A DNA stretch of 30,158 nucleotides from an uncultured Bacteroidales bacterium (GCA_934692905.1 CAKUUM010000029.1:1-30158), one strand, 5' to 3'; positions 15,122-23,241 are shown, numbered from the stretch's first letter. Notes: generated from the letters alone by a model not told the origin. A program made the numbers and translations.

Positions 15122-15147
15122 CAGGCTGAACACAAATAGCGTTTGCC

Positions 15148-16107
15148 ATGACCAACAAAGAGACATACATCGAGTTCTGCAAATGGAATCGCGACCTACC
15201 CGTCTTCCTCACCGACTGGTGGATGGACTCCGTATGCGCGGGCAAGCAGTGGGACGTGCTGCTCAGCCTTGACGCCGACGGCAACATACGCGCCGCCATG
15301 CCTTACCTCTTGCGGCAGCGGTTCAGGCTCCGCTACATCGTCATGCCGCAGATGACGCAGATTGGCGGCATCTGGCTGCGGGAGGACGTGCGCACCGACG
15401 CCGACCTCGTGCAGTCCATTTGTGCCGACTTCGCCCGCCAACTCGACGGCTTGCGCCTTTCCTACTACTACCAGCACTACCCCCTCGGCAGCCCCGCGCC
15501 CGCCGTCATGGGTACCCTCGGCTTCAAAATCCGCGAGCGTGTCACCTACCGCATTGAAGACCTCGCCGACCTCGACAATGTCATCAACGCCTTCTCCAAG
15601 AACAAGAAGCGCCAACTGCAACGCGCCCTCTCGCTCCATGCCGATATGACGCTGAGTGCCGAGGACTTCTATCGTTTCCACGAACACTGCATGCGCGAGC
15701 AGGCAAAGCAAATCAGTTACACCCGTGAGTTTCTGCTTGTCATAGAGCGCAAGGCGTCCCGCCTCGGGCAGTGCCAGATTATCGCCATACGCAATGCGGA
15801 CAACGACCTCACCGCCGCCGCCTTTGTGGTCTGGGATGCGCACACGCTGTACTACCTAATCCCGTGCTACTCACCGGCTTACAAGGACTCCGGCGCAGGT
15901 GCCCTCCTTGTCCTCGAGACCCTCAAACTTGCCCGTGAGAAAGGTGTTGCCTTCGACTTCGAGGGCAGCATGATACGCGGTGTAGCCAACCACTACAAGC
16001 AGTTCGGCAGCACTCCGACCGCCTACTATAGCGTCGAGCGTTACTACCACTGGTGGTTCCGCCTCGCCACCCTCCTCAACCGCCTCCGCGAACACAAGAT
16101 GCACTGA
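15148..16107 (+). CDS. FemAB/GNAT-like acyltransferase
   Basis: The protein has 319 residues. It resembles the FemAB/BioF2-like acetyltransferase group (two GNAT folds), which transfer acyl or aminoacyl groups and are often encoded among polysaccharide genes. Visible parts: WWMDSVCAGKQWDVLLSLD (~24-42), the conserved linker strand RYIVMPQMTQIGGIW (~62-76), a Lys-rich patch FSKNKKRQLQRALS (~149-162), and a C-terminal half with DSGAGALLVLETLKLAREKG (~250-269) and FDFEGSMIRGVANHYKQFG (~272-290), the end typical of the family. No signal peptide, so it is cytosolic. The next start (ATG 16107) overlaps this stop as TGATG. The substrate is unknown; the neighbourhood suggests a cell-surface sugar. 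Confidence 0.78.
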   Translation: MTNKETYIEFCKWNRDLPVFLTDWWMDSVCAGKQWDVLLSLDADGNIRAAMPYLLRQRFRLRYIVMPQMTQIGGIWLREDVRTDADLVQSICADFARQLDGLRLSYYYQHYPLGSPAPAVMGTLGFKIRERVTYRIEDLADLDNVINAFSKNKKRQLQRALSLHADMTLSAEDFYRFHEHCMREQAKQISYTREFLLVIERKASRLGQCQIIAIRNADNDLTAAAFVVWDAHTLYYLIPCYSPAYKDSGAGALLVLETLKLAREKGVAFDFEGSMIRGVANHYKQFGSTPTAYYSVERYYHWWFRLATLLNRLREHKMH

Positions 16108-16346
16108 TGTTTATGAGTAAAATGAGCACTCCGACCCAAGATATTGCCTATTTTATTTCGTTCTGCATTGAGCAGTACAAGCATCTCCACCATCTATCAG
16201 GCGAAGAGGCAATGGAGCATTTGCAACACTACGGAGTATTGCAGTACCTTGCGAACAACTATGAGGTACTTCACACGCAGAGTGCGCAATGGATATTAGA
16301 GGATATGGATGAGTTTATCGCAATCCGCAAAAAACAAGAGTTATGA
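16107..16346 (+). CDS. DUF3791 protein, part of a DUF3791-DUF3990 module
   Basis: The protein has 79 residues from ATG 16107, which overlaps the upstream stop in TGATG; later in-frame ATGs at 16113 and 16122 are equally possible. The core DIAYFISFCIEQYKHLHHLS, then EEAMEHLQHYGVLQYLANNYEVLHTQS and WILEDMDEFI, fits DUF3791 closely. In other genomes such proteins lie next to DUF3990 proteins in short operons that look like toxin-antitoxin modules; that role is inference. Its stop overlaps the next ATG (ATGA at 16343), the expected arrangement. The coding sequence is more AT-rich than the upstream genes. Confidence 0.75.
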   Translation: MFMSKMSTPTQDIAYFISFCIEQYKHLHHLSGEEAMEHLQHYGVLQYLANNYEVLHTQSAQWILEDMDEFIAIRKKQEL

Positions 16347-16506
16347 TTATCTACCACGGCGGTTTAGACATTGTTTCCAAACCCGAAATACGTATTCCCA
16401 CACGCACATTGGACTATGGTAGCGGGTTCTATATAACAGGTAGCATGTTTGTGCAGTCCTGAGTTGTAACCGCATAGTCAATGTTTTTACCTACGATATT
16501 ACGAAA
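16343..16506 (+). pseudogene. DUF3990 gene remnant with internal deletion
   Basis: ATG 16343 opens IIYHGGLDIVSKPEIRIPTRTLDYGSGFYITGS, a good match to the N-terminus of DUF3990 (YHGS, then DFGxGFYxT), and then meets TGA at 16460-16462 after only 39 codons. In another frame, 16468-16506 reads NRIVNVFTYDITK, which resembles the family's conserved I-V-N-V-Y-x-Y-D strand. A normal DUF3990 protein has about 150 residues, so the middle and the C-terminal half appear lost. The YHG and GFYxT motifs recall the ADP-ribosyltransferase fold, which suggested an enzymatic toxin; that is inference. The remnant lies between two intact-looking small genes. Confidence 0.65.
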
Positions 16507-16725
16507 ATGACCGATATTACCCAAGATAATCTATATCTTCTACTGCCATCAAAAGTATGCCGGGTGGCGGATATGCTTGTAGAAGACGAACATCTATCCG
16601 TAGTAGATGCCATTGCGCAAATATATCATTCTCCGATGTACCGGCAATTGGAGCAAGAACACACCAAACTCTGGCACCTCGGCAGCGTAGATTTGTATGC
16701 AGAAGTGGAAACAGGAACATTATAG
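16507..16725 (+). CDS. Small DUF3990-module protein
   Basis: The protein has 72 residues. It reads LLLPSKVCRVADMLVEDEHLS, then VDAIAQIYHSPMYRQLEQE and TKLWHLGSVDLYAEV. This is the pattern of the small helical proteins commonly encoded with DUF3791/DUF3990 genes (K-x-x-R-x-x-x-L-x-x-D-x-x-L-S-x-x-x-A, then Y-S-x-x-Y-x-x-L and WH-L-x-x-x-x-LY). It is reached in the same frame as the DUF3990 remnant just upstream. The stop TAG (16723-16725) comes 48 bp before the glycosyltransferase start, and a different frame across the gap reads DEHWDIGHGWSGDKI to a stop one base before that start, which could be a frameshifted tail. It is probably the third member of a decaying module. Confidence 0.6.
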   Translation: MTDITQDNLYLLLPSKVCRVADMLVEDEHLSVVDAIAQIYHSPMYRQLEQEHTKLWHLGSVDLYAEVETGTL

Positions 16726-16773
16726 ACGAGCATTGGGACATCGGTCACGGCTGGTCAGGCGACAAGATATAAT

Positions 16774-17802
16774 ATGAAAGTACTCTTTTTACAATCAGCA
16801 CATTATGCCGATGATGACCGCGTATGGTATCATCAGCGGGCTGCATTGTCCGAGGCTGGTTGCGAAGTGGATGTCTGTGGCAAGGAAGAATTGCAAGACG
16901 AAGGCAGGCTTGCCACGATAACCAACCAAGCCGATGAGTACCAAGTCATCATAGTGGACACCCCTCGTGCTCTGTGGCATGTCCGCAGAGCCAAACATGC
17001 TAAACTGATTTACGACATTACTGAGTGGTATCCCTCCAAGAAAAACCTTCGCGGACTATGCCTTCCGCACAAGTGGGCAAAAGCCTTCCTCATGTGTCTG
17101 GCAAGCCTGTGGGCGGGCGTACGTGCCGATGCTTTCATCTTTGGTGAGTACTACAAAGCCTTACCTTTTCGCATGTTATTTCCGCACAAGCAGCACATAT
17201 ACCTCCCATATTATCCTGACTTACAATATATTGAATCCTTTCCACCGCATAATATCACACACCAATGCAGGTTGCTCTATGCTGGTCCATTGACAGAGGA
17301 AAAAGGATATTATCGCGTTCTTGAGGCTGTTCAAGAGGCACAAAGACAATGTCCCAATACACACATTTGTCTGGATATCATAACAAATACGCCACACCAA
17401 ACACACCAAACAACAAAGGTAGAGGTTAACTATCTGCCGTATATGCCTTTCAATACTTTTTGCAAAGCGATTGACCAATACGACCTTTTCCTTGATTTGC
17501 GCGACTGTGATTGCGAGAATACGCATTGCTTACCCATCAAATTGTTTTATTATCTCGCATGTGGAAGACCTTGTATATACACAAATCTTAAAGCCATACG
17601 GAACCATGTACTTGAGTATAACGCCTGTATAAGCCTTGCAAATACCGCCACAGAGGCAGCAAATGCTATCGTTGAGTATATTCAGATGCCGTCCATCTAC
17701 TATGCACATTGCCAAAAGGCACAAGAACTATCACGGCAGCAGTACAACTGGAACTGCATTAAAAGCAATTTTATTCAATTAGTTGCCCGTCACCGCAAAT
17801 GA
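16774..17802 (+). CDS. Glycosyltransferase, GT4-like
   Basis: The protein has 342 residues. The N-terminus MKVLFLQSAHYADDDRVWYH and the GCEVDVCG strand form the first Rossmann half of a GT-B enzyme. The second half has RLLYAGPLTEEKGYYRVLEA (~167-186), the strand-loop typical of GT4, a DLFLDLRDC segment (~234-242), and the donor-site region LPIKLFYYLACGRPCIYTN (~250-268), equivalent to the usual E-x-x-P-x-K-x-x-E-Y-L-A-x-G-x-P motif. It should add a sugar from a nucleotide donor to a growing surface glycan on the cytosolic side. It overlaps the next gene by 4 bp (ATGA at 17799). Base composition is lower in GC than the core genes, as often seen for polysaccharide genes acquired by transfer. 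Sugar and linkage cannot be predicted. Confidence 0.82.
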   Translation: MKVLFLQSAHYADDDRVWYHQRAALSEAGCEVDVCGKEELQDEGRLATITNQADEYQVIIVDTPRALWHVRRAKHAKLIYDITEWYPSKKNLRGLCLPHKWAKAFLMCLASLWAGVRADAFIFGEYYKALPFRMLFPHKQHIYLPYYPDLQYIESFPPHNITHQCRLLYAGPLTEEKGYYRVLEAVQEAQRQCPNTHICLDIITNTPHQTHQTTKVEVNYLPYMPFNTFCKAIDQYDLFLDLRDCDCENTHCLPIKLFYYLACGRPCIYTNLKAIRNHVLEYNACISLANTATEAANAIVEYIQMPSIYYAHCQKAQELSRQQYNWNCIKSNFIQLVARHRK

Positions 17803-18623
17803 GTGTCTCTTACCGCCACATCATCCTTACGCGCTTCAACCTGCAGTACGACCCAGATAGCACACTGCATATCCAGCCTTGTTGGTTGGATAACCGCCTT
17901 GCTCTATTCGAGAAGTACTGCCTGCCTTCAATGCTACAGCAGACTTGTCGTGGTTTTACTTGGTTATTGCTGGCTGACGAGCATATGCCTGATATACAGC
18001 GTAAAAGACTATTGTCTTACCCAAATATCTTGCCACAGATAGAGGTGCTATTCTGCCCATACTATGACGATTTCAATGTCCTCTATCGGCAAATAGGGGA
18101 ACGGTATTGCGAGGGATATGAATGGTTGCTCTCTACGCGCTTAGACAACGACGATATGCTTGCGACCAATGCGGTGGAAAACCTGCATTGTTATATGGAG
18201 CAGCACGCACCAGCAAACCGGATTCTTACCTATCCCATTGGCGTACAATACTTTGCAGATGCAAATATCGCCTTCAAGATAGGCTTCACCAGCAACCATT
18301 TCCTCACTTTCCTTGAGGACAAGCACCATATCCGCACCTGCTTGGGTATAGACCACACCAAGGTCTCCCCCTCGTCCCTGCACACCATCTGCAAAGACGA
18401 CATGTGGTGCGAAATCGTCCACAGCAGCAACATCTGCAACGACTACGTGCCCAAGTACCACTACTACTGGCAGCACCCGCAGGGGCAATACTCCATCACG
18501 TTGCCGCGCACCACATGGCAGCAGCGCATACCTTTCCTCACGCGGCACTGGTTCACCTTCCGAACCGCCCAAGCCCGACGCCTTATGCACCGCCTGCTTG
18601 CAGGCTTTGGTCATAACGCCTGA
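17799..18623 (+). CDS. Putative rhamnosyltransferase-type glycosyltransferase
   Basis: The protein has 274 residues. It reads HIILTRFNLQYDP at the start, then WLDNRLALFEKYCLPSMLQQTCRGFTWLLLAD (~28-59), a pattern of the Rhamno_transf family, and the acidic motif STRLDNDDML (~110-119) that would hold the metal and sugar nucleotide. Later DDMWCEIVHSSN and the proximal Tyr/Trp-rich end (YHYYWQHPQGQYS) agree with that family. The gene overlaps the preceding glycosyltransferase by 4 bp, so they act in one pathway, probably a surface polysaccharide. Its last 41 bp overlap the 3' end of the convergent flippase gene. Confidence 0.78.
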   Translation: MSVSYRHIILTRFNLQYDPDSTLHIQPCWLDNRLALFEKYCLPSMLQQTCRGFTWLLLADEHMPDIQRKRLLSYPNILPQIEVLFCPYYDDFNVLYRQIGERYCEGYEWLLSTRLDNDDMLATNAVENLHCYMEQHAPANRILTYPIGVQYFADANIAFKIGFTSNHFLTFLEDKHHIRTCLGIDHTKVSPSSLHTICKDDMWCEIVHSSNICNDYVPKYHYYWQHPQGQYSITLPRTTWQQRIPFLTRHWFTFRTAQARRLMHRLLAGFGHNA

Positions 18624-19899
18624 CCAACGTCATCAGCCACACGTACTGCGCCAGCACGGCAATAGCACTGCCTATCGAGTACCCTGCCACCGCCACCGCA
18701 AAACTATCCGTCATCAGACCTGCCACCACTCCCACCGTTCTCAACACAGCCATCAGCACCTCAAACAGCAGCCCTGTCCGCTGTTTGAAGAATATGTCCG
18801 CCAGAAAACCGGTACTTGCTGTCAGCAGGCTAATGCACAGCCACGGCAACATCCAGCGGATATACTCGCCCGTTACGTCCCACTCTGCGCCCAAGAACCA
18901 CTGCGCCAACTGCGGCAGAAACCAATACAGCACCGCAAATGCAGGCACCACCGCCGCTAACGTCATCATCGTGAACCGCCGGAACGTGCCACCTATCGCC
19001 ACATTGCCATTCACGCGTACCGTAATTGTCTGATATAGTGATTGGTACATCGCCCGTGTAAGCATACTGACAGGCGAGAACCCCAGCAGTATCGCCATGC
19101 TCCAAAACCCCACTTCTCGCGCTCCGAAAGCAGGTGTGAGCAGCAACACCGGCAACTGCCCCGCCAGCATATTCACGAAACTGCGCGGCAGCGAATACAC
19201 CGGAAAGTTCTTGTACGTTCTTGCCACCTCCCGGCACATCGCCTTGTCCACACCGCCCAACAATGGACGGATATGCTTCTTCCACGCAAGCGACACGCTG
19301 ATTATCAGCGAAATAAGCGGAGCCACCACCATTGACACTATCAACCCTCCCCTCAAAAATCCGCATGCACCGAGCCCCATCTTGCTGCCTGCTCCCAGCA
19401 CGCTCTGCGACATCTGATAGCCGCTGATGCGCGTGTATGCCTCTCTACGTATATACCAATAGTTCAGCAAGTTCCACAACCCGAGTACCAGCACCATTAT
19501 CGGCATCAGCCAATAGTATCGGGCAAGGTCGGGCGACTTGAACACGCGCGCTATCGGCACCGAAAACACCACCGACACCGCCGTCAATGCCACCACTCCC
19601 GCCAGCACCTTCAGCCCCACATGCACCACAGCCCGCGCCTTTTCGTCCTCTTTCGGCAGCACTATCGCATACTGATATTCCGCGGTTGCCAGTATCACCA
19701 GCACGCCGCCGATACTCAGAAACAGGTTCAGCAACCCGAAATCATCGGGCGCGTACATGCGCGTCAATATGGGGTACACCACAAGCCCTATCACCTGCGC
19801 CAGCACATTGGCAGAGAGCAACTTCGTAAAGTTGCGCATTCCCGCCGACTGCCAAAGTGTCCGAAAAGCCCGCTTACTGCCTGTCTTGATGCTACCCAT
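18583..19899 (-). CDS. Wzx-type polysaccharide flippase
   Basis: The start is set at ATG 19899, giving MGSIKTGSKRAFRTLWQSAG and 438 residues; the reading frame runs further up to 20034, but the promoter at 19908-19938 lies inside that extension. ATG 19839 (MRNFTKLLSAN) is an alternative that keeps the whole transport core. The protein carries about 12-14 hydrophobic segments, starting LLSANVLAQVIGLVVYPILTR and including GVLVILATAEYQYAIVLPK, the arrangement of oligosaccharide flippases of the MOP superfamily. It would flip lipid-linked glycan units across the inner membrane. It is convergent with the glycosyltransferases and their ends overlap by 41 bp. The promoter puts the transcript start only a few bases before ATG 19899, so the message is nearly leaderless. 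Confidence 0.82.
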   Translation of the reverse strand: MGSIKTGSKRAFRTLWQSAGMRNFTKLLSANVLAQVIGLVVYPILTRMYAPDDFGLLNLFLSIGGVLVILATAEYQYAIVLPKEDEKARAVVHVGLKVLAGVVALTAVSVVFSVPIARVFKSPDLARYYWLMPIMVLVLGLWNLLNYWYIRREAYTRISGYQMSQSVLGAGSKMGLGACGFLRGGLIVSMVVAPLISLIISVSLAWKKHIRPLLGGVDKAMCREVARTYKNFPVYSLPRSFVNMLAGQLPVLLLTPAFGAREVGFWSMAILLGFSPVSMLTRAMYQSLYQTITVRVNGNVAIGGTFRRFTMMTLAAVVPAFAVLYWFLPQLAQWFLGAEWDVTGEYIRWMLPWLCISLLTASTGFLADIFFKQRTGLLFEVLMAVLRTVGVVAGLMTDSFAVAVAGYSIGSAIAVLAQYVWLMTLVRRYDQSLQAGGA

Positions 19900-19907
19900 A
19901 CAAATTG

Positions 19908-19938
19908 CAAAGGTACTACAAATCTTATTATGATCCAA
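19908..19938 (-). promoter_or_regulatory. Bacteroidota promoter for the flippase gene
   Basis: On the minus strand, TTG (19938-19936), a 20-bp spacer, and TACCTTTG (19915-19908). It lies 8 bp upstream of the chosen flippase start and is back-to-back with the tonB promoter. Confidence 0.65.
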
Positions 19939-19975
19939 CAACATAGCGTTTTTTTGCGCAAAAATAGCACCCGCA

Positions 19976-20007
19976 TTTGCGGGGCTCAAGAATTTGTTGT
20001 AAATTTG
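19976..20007 (+). promoter_or_regulatory. Bacteroidota promoter for tonB
   Basis: TTTG at 19976-19979, a 20-bp spacer, and TAAATTTG at 20000-20007. The leader to ATG 20217 is about 200 nt and contains the GCAAGGGAT repeat. Together with the minus-strand promoter at 19908-19938 it forms a divergent promoter pair. Confidence 0.65.
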
Positions 20008-20109
20008 CAAGCCGAAAAAGTGTAGTGCGTGCATGTGGACTCCGCGATGTCCGTCCTGTCACCCGCCAATGTTTATCGTTTGTTAATCGGTTTTCATTCG
20101 GGGCAGACA

Positions 20110-20142
20110 GCAAGGGATACGCAAGGGATGAGCAAGGGATAG
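20110..20142. repeat. 11-bp tandem repeat, three units
   Basis: GCAAGGGAT begins at 20110, 20121 and 20132, an exact 11-bp step, with the last two bases of each unit variable (AC, GA, AG). It lies in the leader of tonB. Confidence 0.9.
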
Positions 20143-20216
20143 GCTACCCATAAGCACCCCGTACACCACACCTACGCGACCTATAAGTAAAAGAATATAA
20201 ACAAACAAGCAAGTAT

Positions 20217-20900
20217 ATGCAACAGAAGAAATCACCGAAAGCGAGCCTGGAGGACAAGAAGTTCACCTATATCCTTATCGGATTGGTGTTCGTCCTCAGC
20301 GTTTGCTATGTAGCCTTCGAATGGACGGAGAAGGAAGTGACCGTGTACGACGTCACCGACGTGGACATGGACTTCGAGGAGGAGATTGACATCCAGCAAA
20401 CCACACAGGAGACTACCCCTCCGCCCCCGCCACCACCAGCCCCGCAAGAGGTTGAGGTGCTCAATGTGGTAGAGGACGATGTCGAGACCGAGACCATCGA
20501 AATCAACACCGAGGACCAGAAGGATGTCGAAGTCGTCATCCAAGCCCCCGTTGAGGCTCCCGTAGAGGAGGAAGAGGAAGAGGTCATCTTCGTCGTGGTT
20601 GAGTCGATGCCCGAGTTCCCGGGTGGCGCACAAGCGATGTTCAAGTACATCAGCGACAACGTCAAGTACCCTGTCATTGCGCAGGAGAATGGTATCCAGG
20701 GGCGCGCTATATGCCAGTTCGTTGTCAACAAGGACGGCAGTATTGTGGACGTGGCTGTGGTACGTACTTCGGGTGATGCTTCGCTCGACAAGGAGGCTGT
20801 CCGCGTCATCAAGTCCATGCCCAAGTGGACCCCGGGCAAGCAGCGCGGCAAACCTGTGCGCGTGAAATATACAGTACCTATCAACTTCCGCCTACAATAA
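20217..20900 (+). CDS. tonB: Energy transducer TonB
   Basis: The protein has 227 residues. A short cytosolic tail is followed by one membrane helix (~16-35, YILIGLVFVLSVCYVAF), then an acidic periplasmic linker with a proline run PPPPPPPAP (~66-74) and a Glu-rich stretch near 115-123. The C-terminal TonB domain (~130-227) has the usual PEFPGGAQAMFKYISDNVKYP opening, GIQGRAICQFVVNKDGSIVDV, LDKEAVRVIKSMPKWTPGKQRG and VPINFRL end. TonB couples the proton motive force, through ExbB/ExbD (not in this window), to outer-membrane TonB-dependent transporters. It has its own promoter and a ~200-nt leader. No terminator is obvious before recG. Confidence 0.93.
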   Translation: MQQKKSPKASLEDKKFTYILIGLVFVLSVCYVAFEWTEKEVTVYDVTDVDMDFEEEIDIQQTTQETTPPPPPPPAPQEVEVLNVVEDDVETETIEINTEDQKDVEVVIQAPVEAPVEEEEEEVIFVVVESMPEFPGGAQAMFKYISDNVKYPVIAQENGIQGRAICQFVVNKDGSIVDVAVVRTSGDASLDKEAVRVIKSMPKWTPGKQRGKPVRVKYTVPINFRLQ

Positions 20901-20989
20901 TCCTTCTTCCAATCAAGCAACCGGCATCTTTCCGATGCGGTGTGCAGAATTTGGAATCAGGAGTGGCGAGTTCGATAGGGGATAAATGG

Positions 20990-21035
20990 GACAAACTACG
21001 TTTAGTTATTAAGACAAACTACGCTTAGTTATTGA
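20990..21035. repeat. 23-bp direct repeat just before recG
   Basis: GACAAACTACG(T/C)TTAGTTATT(A/G)A occurs at 20990-21012 and again at 21013-21035, with two mismatches between copies. The second copy ends 7 bp before the recG start. No TAnnTTTG element lies between tonB and recG, so the repeat may be a regulatory site or a simple duplication. Confidence 0.85.
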
Positions 21036-21042
21036 TTATCAG

Positions 21043-23184
21043 ATGGATTTATCCATCCGGGATATAGTCTATTGTAAGGGTGTCGGTGCCAAGCGCGCCG
21101 ACATTCTTCGTAAAGAATTGGGGGTGAAATCGGCTCTCGATATGCTCTATGTGTTCCCCTACAAGTACATCGACAGGAGCCGTTTCTATTTCATTCACGA
21201 GATTGACGACGAGGACACCTACGTCCAAATCATAGGCGAAATCACGGAGTGGCACACTCAGGGCGTGGGGGCTGCGCAACGTCTCACCGCCACTTTCACC
21301 GACGGGCGGCACACCATCGAACTCGTATGGTTCAGGGGTGTCAAGTACCTCAAGTTGGAAAAGGGCGTGCAGTACCTGCTTTTCGGCAAGCCTTCCCGCT
21401 TCAATCACCAATACAACTTCGTCCATCCCGAACTCACGCTCATGAGCAAGGTGCAGCCCGAGACCACCCAGGGGCTCGAACCGTACTACAACACCACCGA
21501 GCCCATGAAGCGCGCGGGCATCAATTCCCGCGTCATCCGCAACATCACCCTGCAACTCATGCCTGCTCTGCGCGAGAACGGCGTGCCCGATACCATCGGC
21601 ATGGACGTCCTCCGGCAGTACCATCTCATGGGGCTCACCGAGGCGCTCGCCAACATCCATTTCCCCAAGAACAACGCCACCCTGCAGCGTGCGCGCGAGA
21701 GGCTCAAGTTCGAGGAACTCTTCTATATCCAGTTGCAAATCCTCCGCCAGATGAAGCGGCGCGAGCAGAACGCGGGATTCCCCATGCCTATCGTAGGCCG
21801 CTACTTCAACGCCTTTTACCATACCTGTCTCCCGTTCCCCCTTACCAACGCCCAGAAGCGGGTGGTGCGCGAGATACAGACCGACCTCAAGTCGGGCAGA
21901 CAGATGAACCGTCTGCTGCAGGGCGATGTCGGCAGCGGCAAGACCCTTGTGGCACTGCTATGCGCCCTGCTTGCCATAGACAACGGTTACCAGACGTGTA
22001 TCATGGCACCCACGGAGATACTTGCCAACCAGCACTACGACACGCTGCGCCAGTTCCTTGCCCCTCTCCTTGACACCGGCGACGGACTCTTCAGCGATAC
22101 CCAAGACCGCCCTGTGCGCGGACTGCGCATTGCCCTGCTCACCGGCTCGACCACCAGGAAGCAGCGCGAACCCCTCCACCAGGCACTCCGCGCGGGGGAA
22201 ATCAACATACTCATCGGCACCCACGCCCTCATCGAAGACGAGGTGCAGTTTGCCAATCTCGGTCTCTGTATCGTGGACGAACAGCACCGTTTCGGTGTCG
22301 CGCAGCGCGCCAAACTGTGGAGCAAGAATGTCCGCCCCCCGCATATCCTTGTCATGACCGCCACGCCTATCCCGCGCACCCTTGCCATGACCGTCTATGG
22401 GGATTTGCGCGTCAGTGTCATCGACGAACTGCCGCCCGGGCGCAAGCCTGTGCAGACCCTCCACTACTCCATTCAGCGGCGTGCCACCATCAATCAGTTC
22501 ATCACCTCGCAAATCGACCAGGGGCGGCAGGTGTATGTGGTCTATCCGCTCATCAAGGAGAACGAGAACTTGGACTTGCAAGACCTACAGAACGGGTACA
22601 ACACCCTTTGCGATACGTTCCCCCAGTACCGCATATCCATGGTGCACGGGCAGATGAAGGCGCACGATAAGGACGAGCAGATGAGGCGTTTCATCAGCGG
22701 TGAGACGCAGATACTGGTGGCTACCACCGTGATTGAGGTGGGGGTGAACGTGCCCAACGCCAGTGTAATGATTATCGAGAACGCGGAACGCTTCGGGTTG
22801 AGCCAACTTCACCAGTTGCGCGGGCGTGTCGGACGCGGGGCGGATCAGAGTTATTGTATTCTCCTGACGAAGGTGGAACTGAGTCGTGACACGCGCAAGC
22901 GCATGGATATTATGGTGGCTACGAACGACGGTTTCCGCATTGCCGAAGCGGATATGCAACTCCGCGGCCCCGGCGACCTCGAGGGTACGCAGCAGTCGGG
23001 CTTGCCTTTCGACCTCCGTATCGCGAGCCTCTCAACGGACGGCCAAATTCTCGAACTTGCCCGCCAAGCCGCCCTCTCTATCCTCGACGCCGACCCCTTG
23101 TTGGAAGACACCAACAACCGCATCTACAAACGCCACCTCGACCATCTCCGTCAGACCATCGTTAACTGGGGTGAGATAAGTTAA
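21043..23184 (+). CDS. recG: ATP-dependent DNA helicase RecG
   Basis: The protein has 713 residues, normal for RecG. It remodels stalled replication forks and Holliday junctions. The N-terminal wedge domain begins DLSIRDIVYCKGVGAKRADIL and includes the OB-fold part (~60-150, YVQIIGEITEWHTQG). Helicase motifs follow: Walker A LLQGDVGSGKT (~291-301), Ia APTEILANQH (~322-331), II IVDEQHRFGVAQRAK (~408-422, the DEQH box), III MTATPIPRT (~439-447), then Q-V-Y-V-V-YPLIKE (~499-509), TTVIEVGVNVPNA and the TRG-like end RLGQLHQ-type segment ERFGLSQLHQLRGRVGRG (~581-598). It starts at ATG 21043. It is followed by a gap of 57 bp to the DUF4294 gene. Confidence 0.96.
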   Translation: MDLSIRDIVYCKGVGAKRADILRKELGVKSALDMLYVFPYKYIDRSRFYFIHEIDDEDTYVQIIGEITEWHTQGVGAAQRLTATFTDGRHTIELVWFRGVKYLKLEKGVQYLLFGKPSRFNHQYNFVHPELTLMSKVQPETTQGLEPYYNTTEPMKRAGINSRVIRNITLQLMPALRENGVPDTIGMDVLRQYHLMGLTEALANIHFPKNNATLQRARERLKFEELFYIQLQILRQMKRREQNAGFPMPIVGRYFNAFYHTCLPFPLTNAQKRVVREIQTDLKSGRQMNRLLQGDVGSGKTLVALLCALLAIDNGYQTCIMAPTEILANQHYDTLRQFLAPLLDTGDGLFSDTQDRPVRGLRIALLTGSTTRKQREPLHQALRAGEINILIGTHALIEDEVQFANLGLCIVDEQHRFGVAQRAKLWSKNVRPPHILVMTATPIPRTLAMTVYGDLRVSVIDELPPGRKPVQTLHYSIQRRATINQFITSQIDQGRQVYVVYPLIKENENLDLQDLQNGYNTLCDTFPQYRISMVHGQMKAHDKDEQMRRFISGETQILVATTVIEVGVNVPNASVMIIENAERFGLSQLHQLRGRVGRGADQSYCILLTKVELSRDTRKRMDIMVATNDGFRIAEADMQLRGPGDLEGTQQSGLPFDLRIASLSTDGQILELARQAALSILDADPLLEDTNNRIYKRHLDHLRQTIVNWGEIS

Positions 23185-23194
23185 ATGGTGCATC

Positions 23195-23227
23195 TTCCCT
23201 GACCTTTCCCTAACCTTTCCCTGAGGA
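23195..23227. repeat. 11-bp tandem repeat, three units
   Basis: TTCCCTGACCT (23195-23205), TTCCCTAACCT (23206-23216) and TTCCCTGAGGA (23217-23227), an 11-bp step. The first unit is the exact reverse complement of AGGTCAGGGAA at 6499-6509. It fills most of the recG-DUF4294 gap. Confidence 0.9.
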
Positions 23228-23241
23228 TAGCCTGAAATTAT

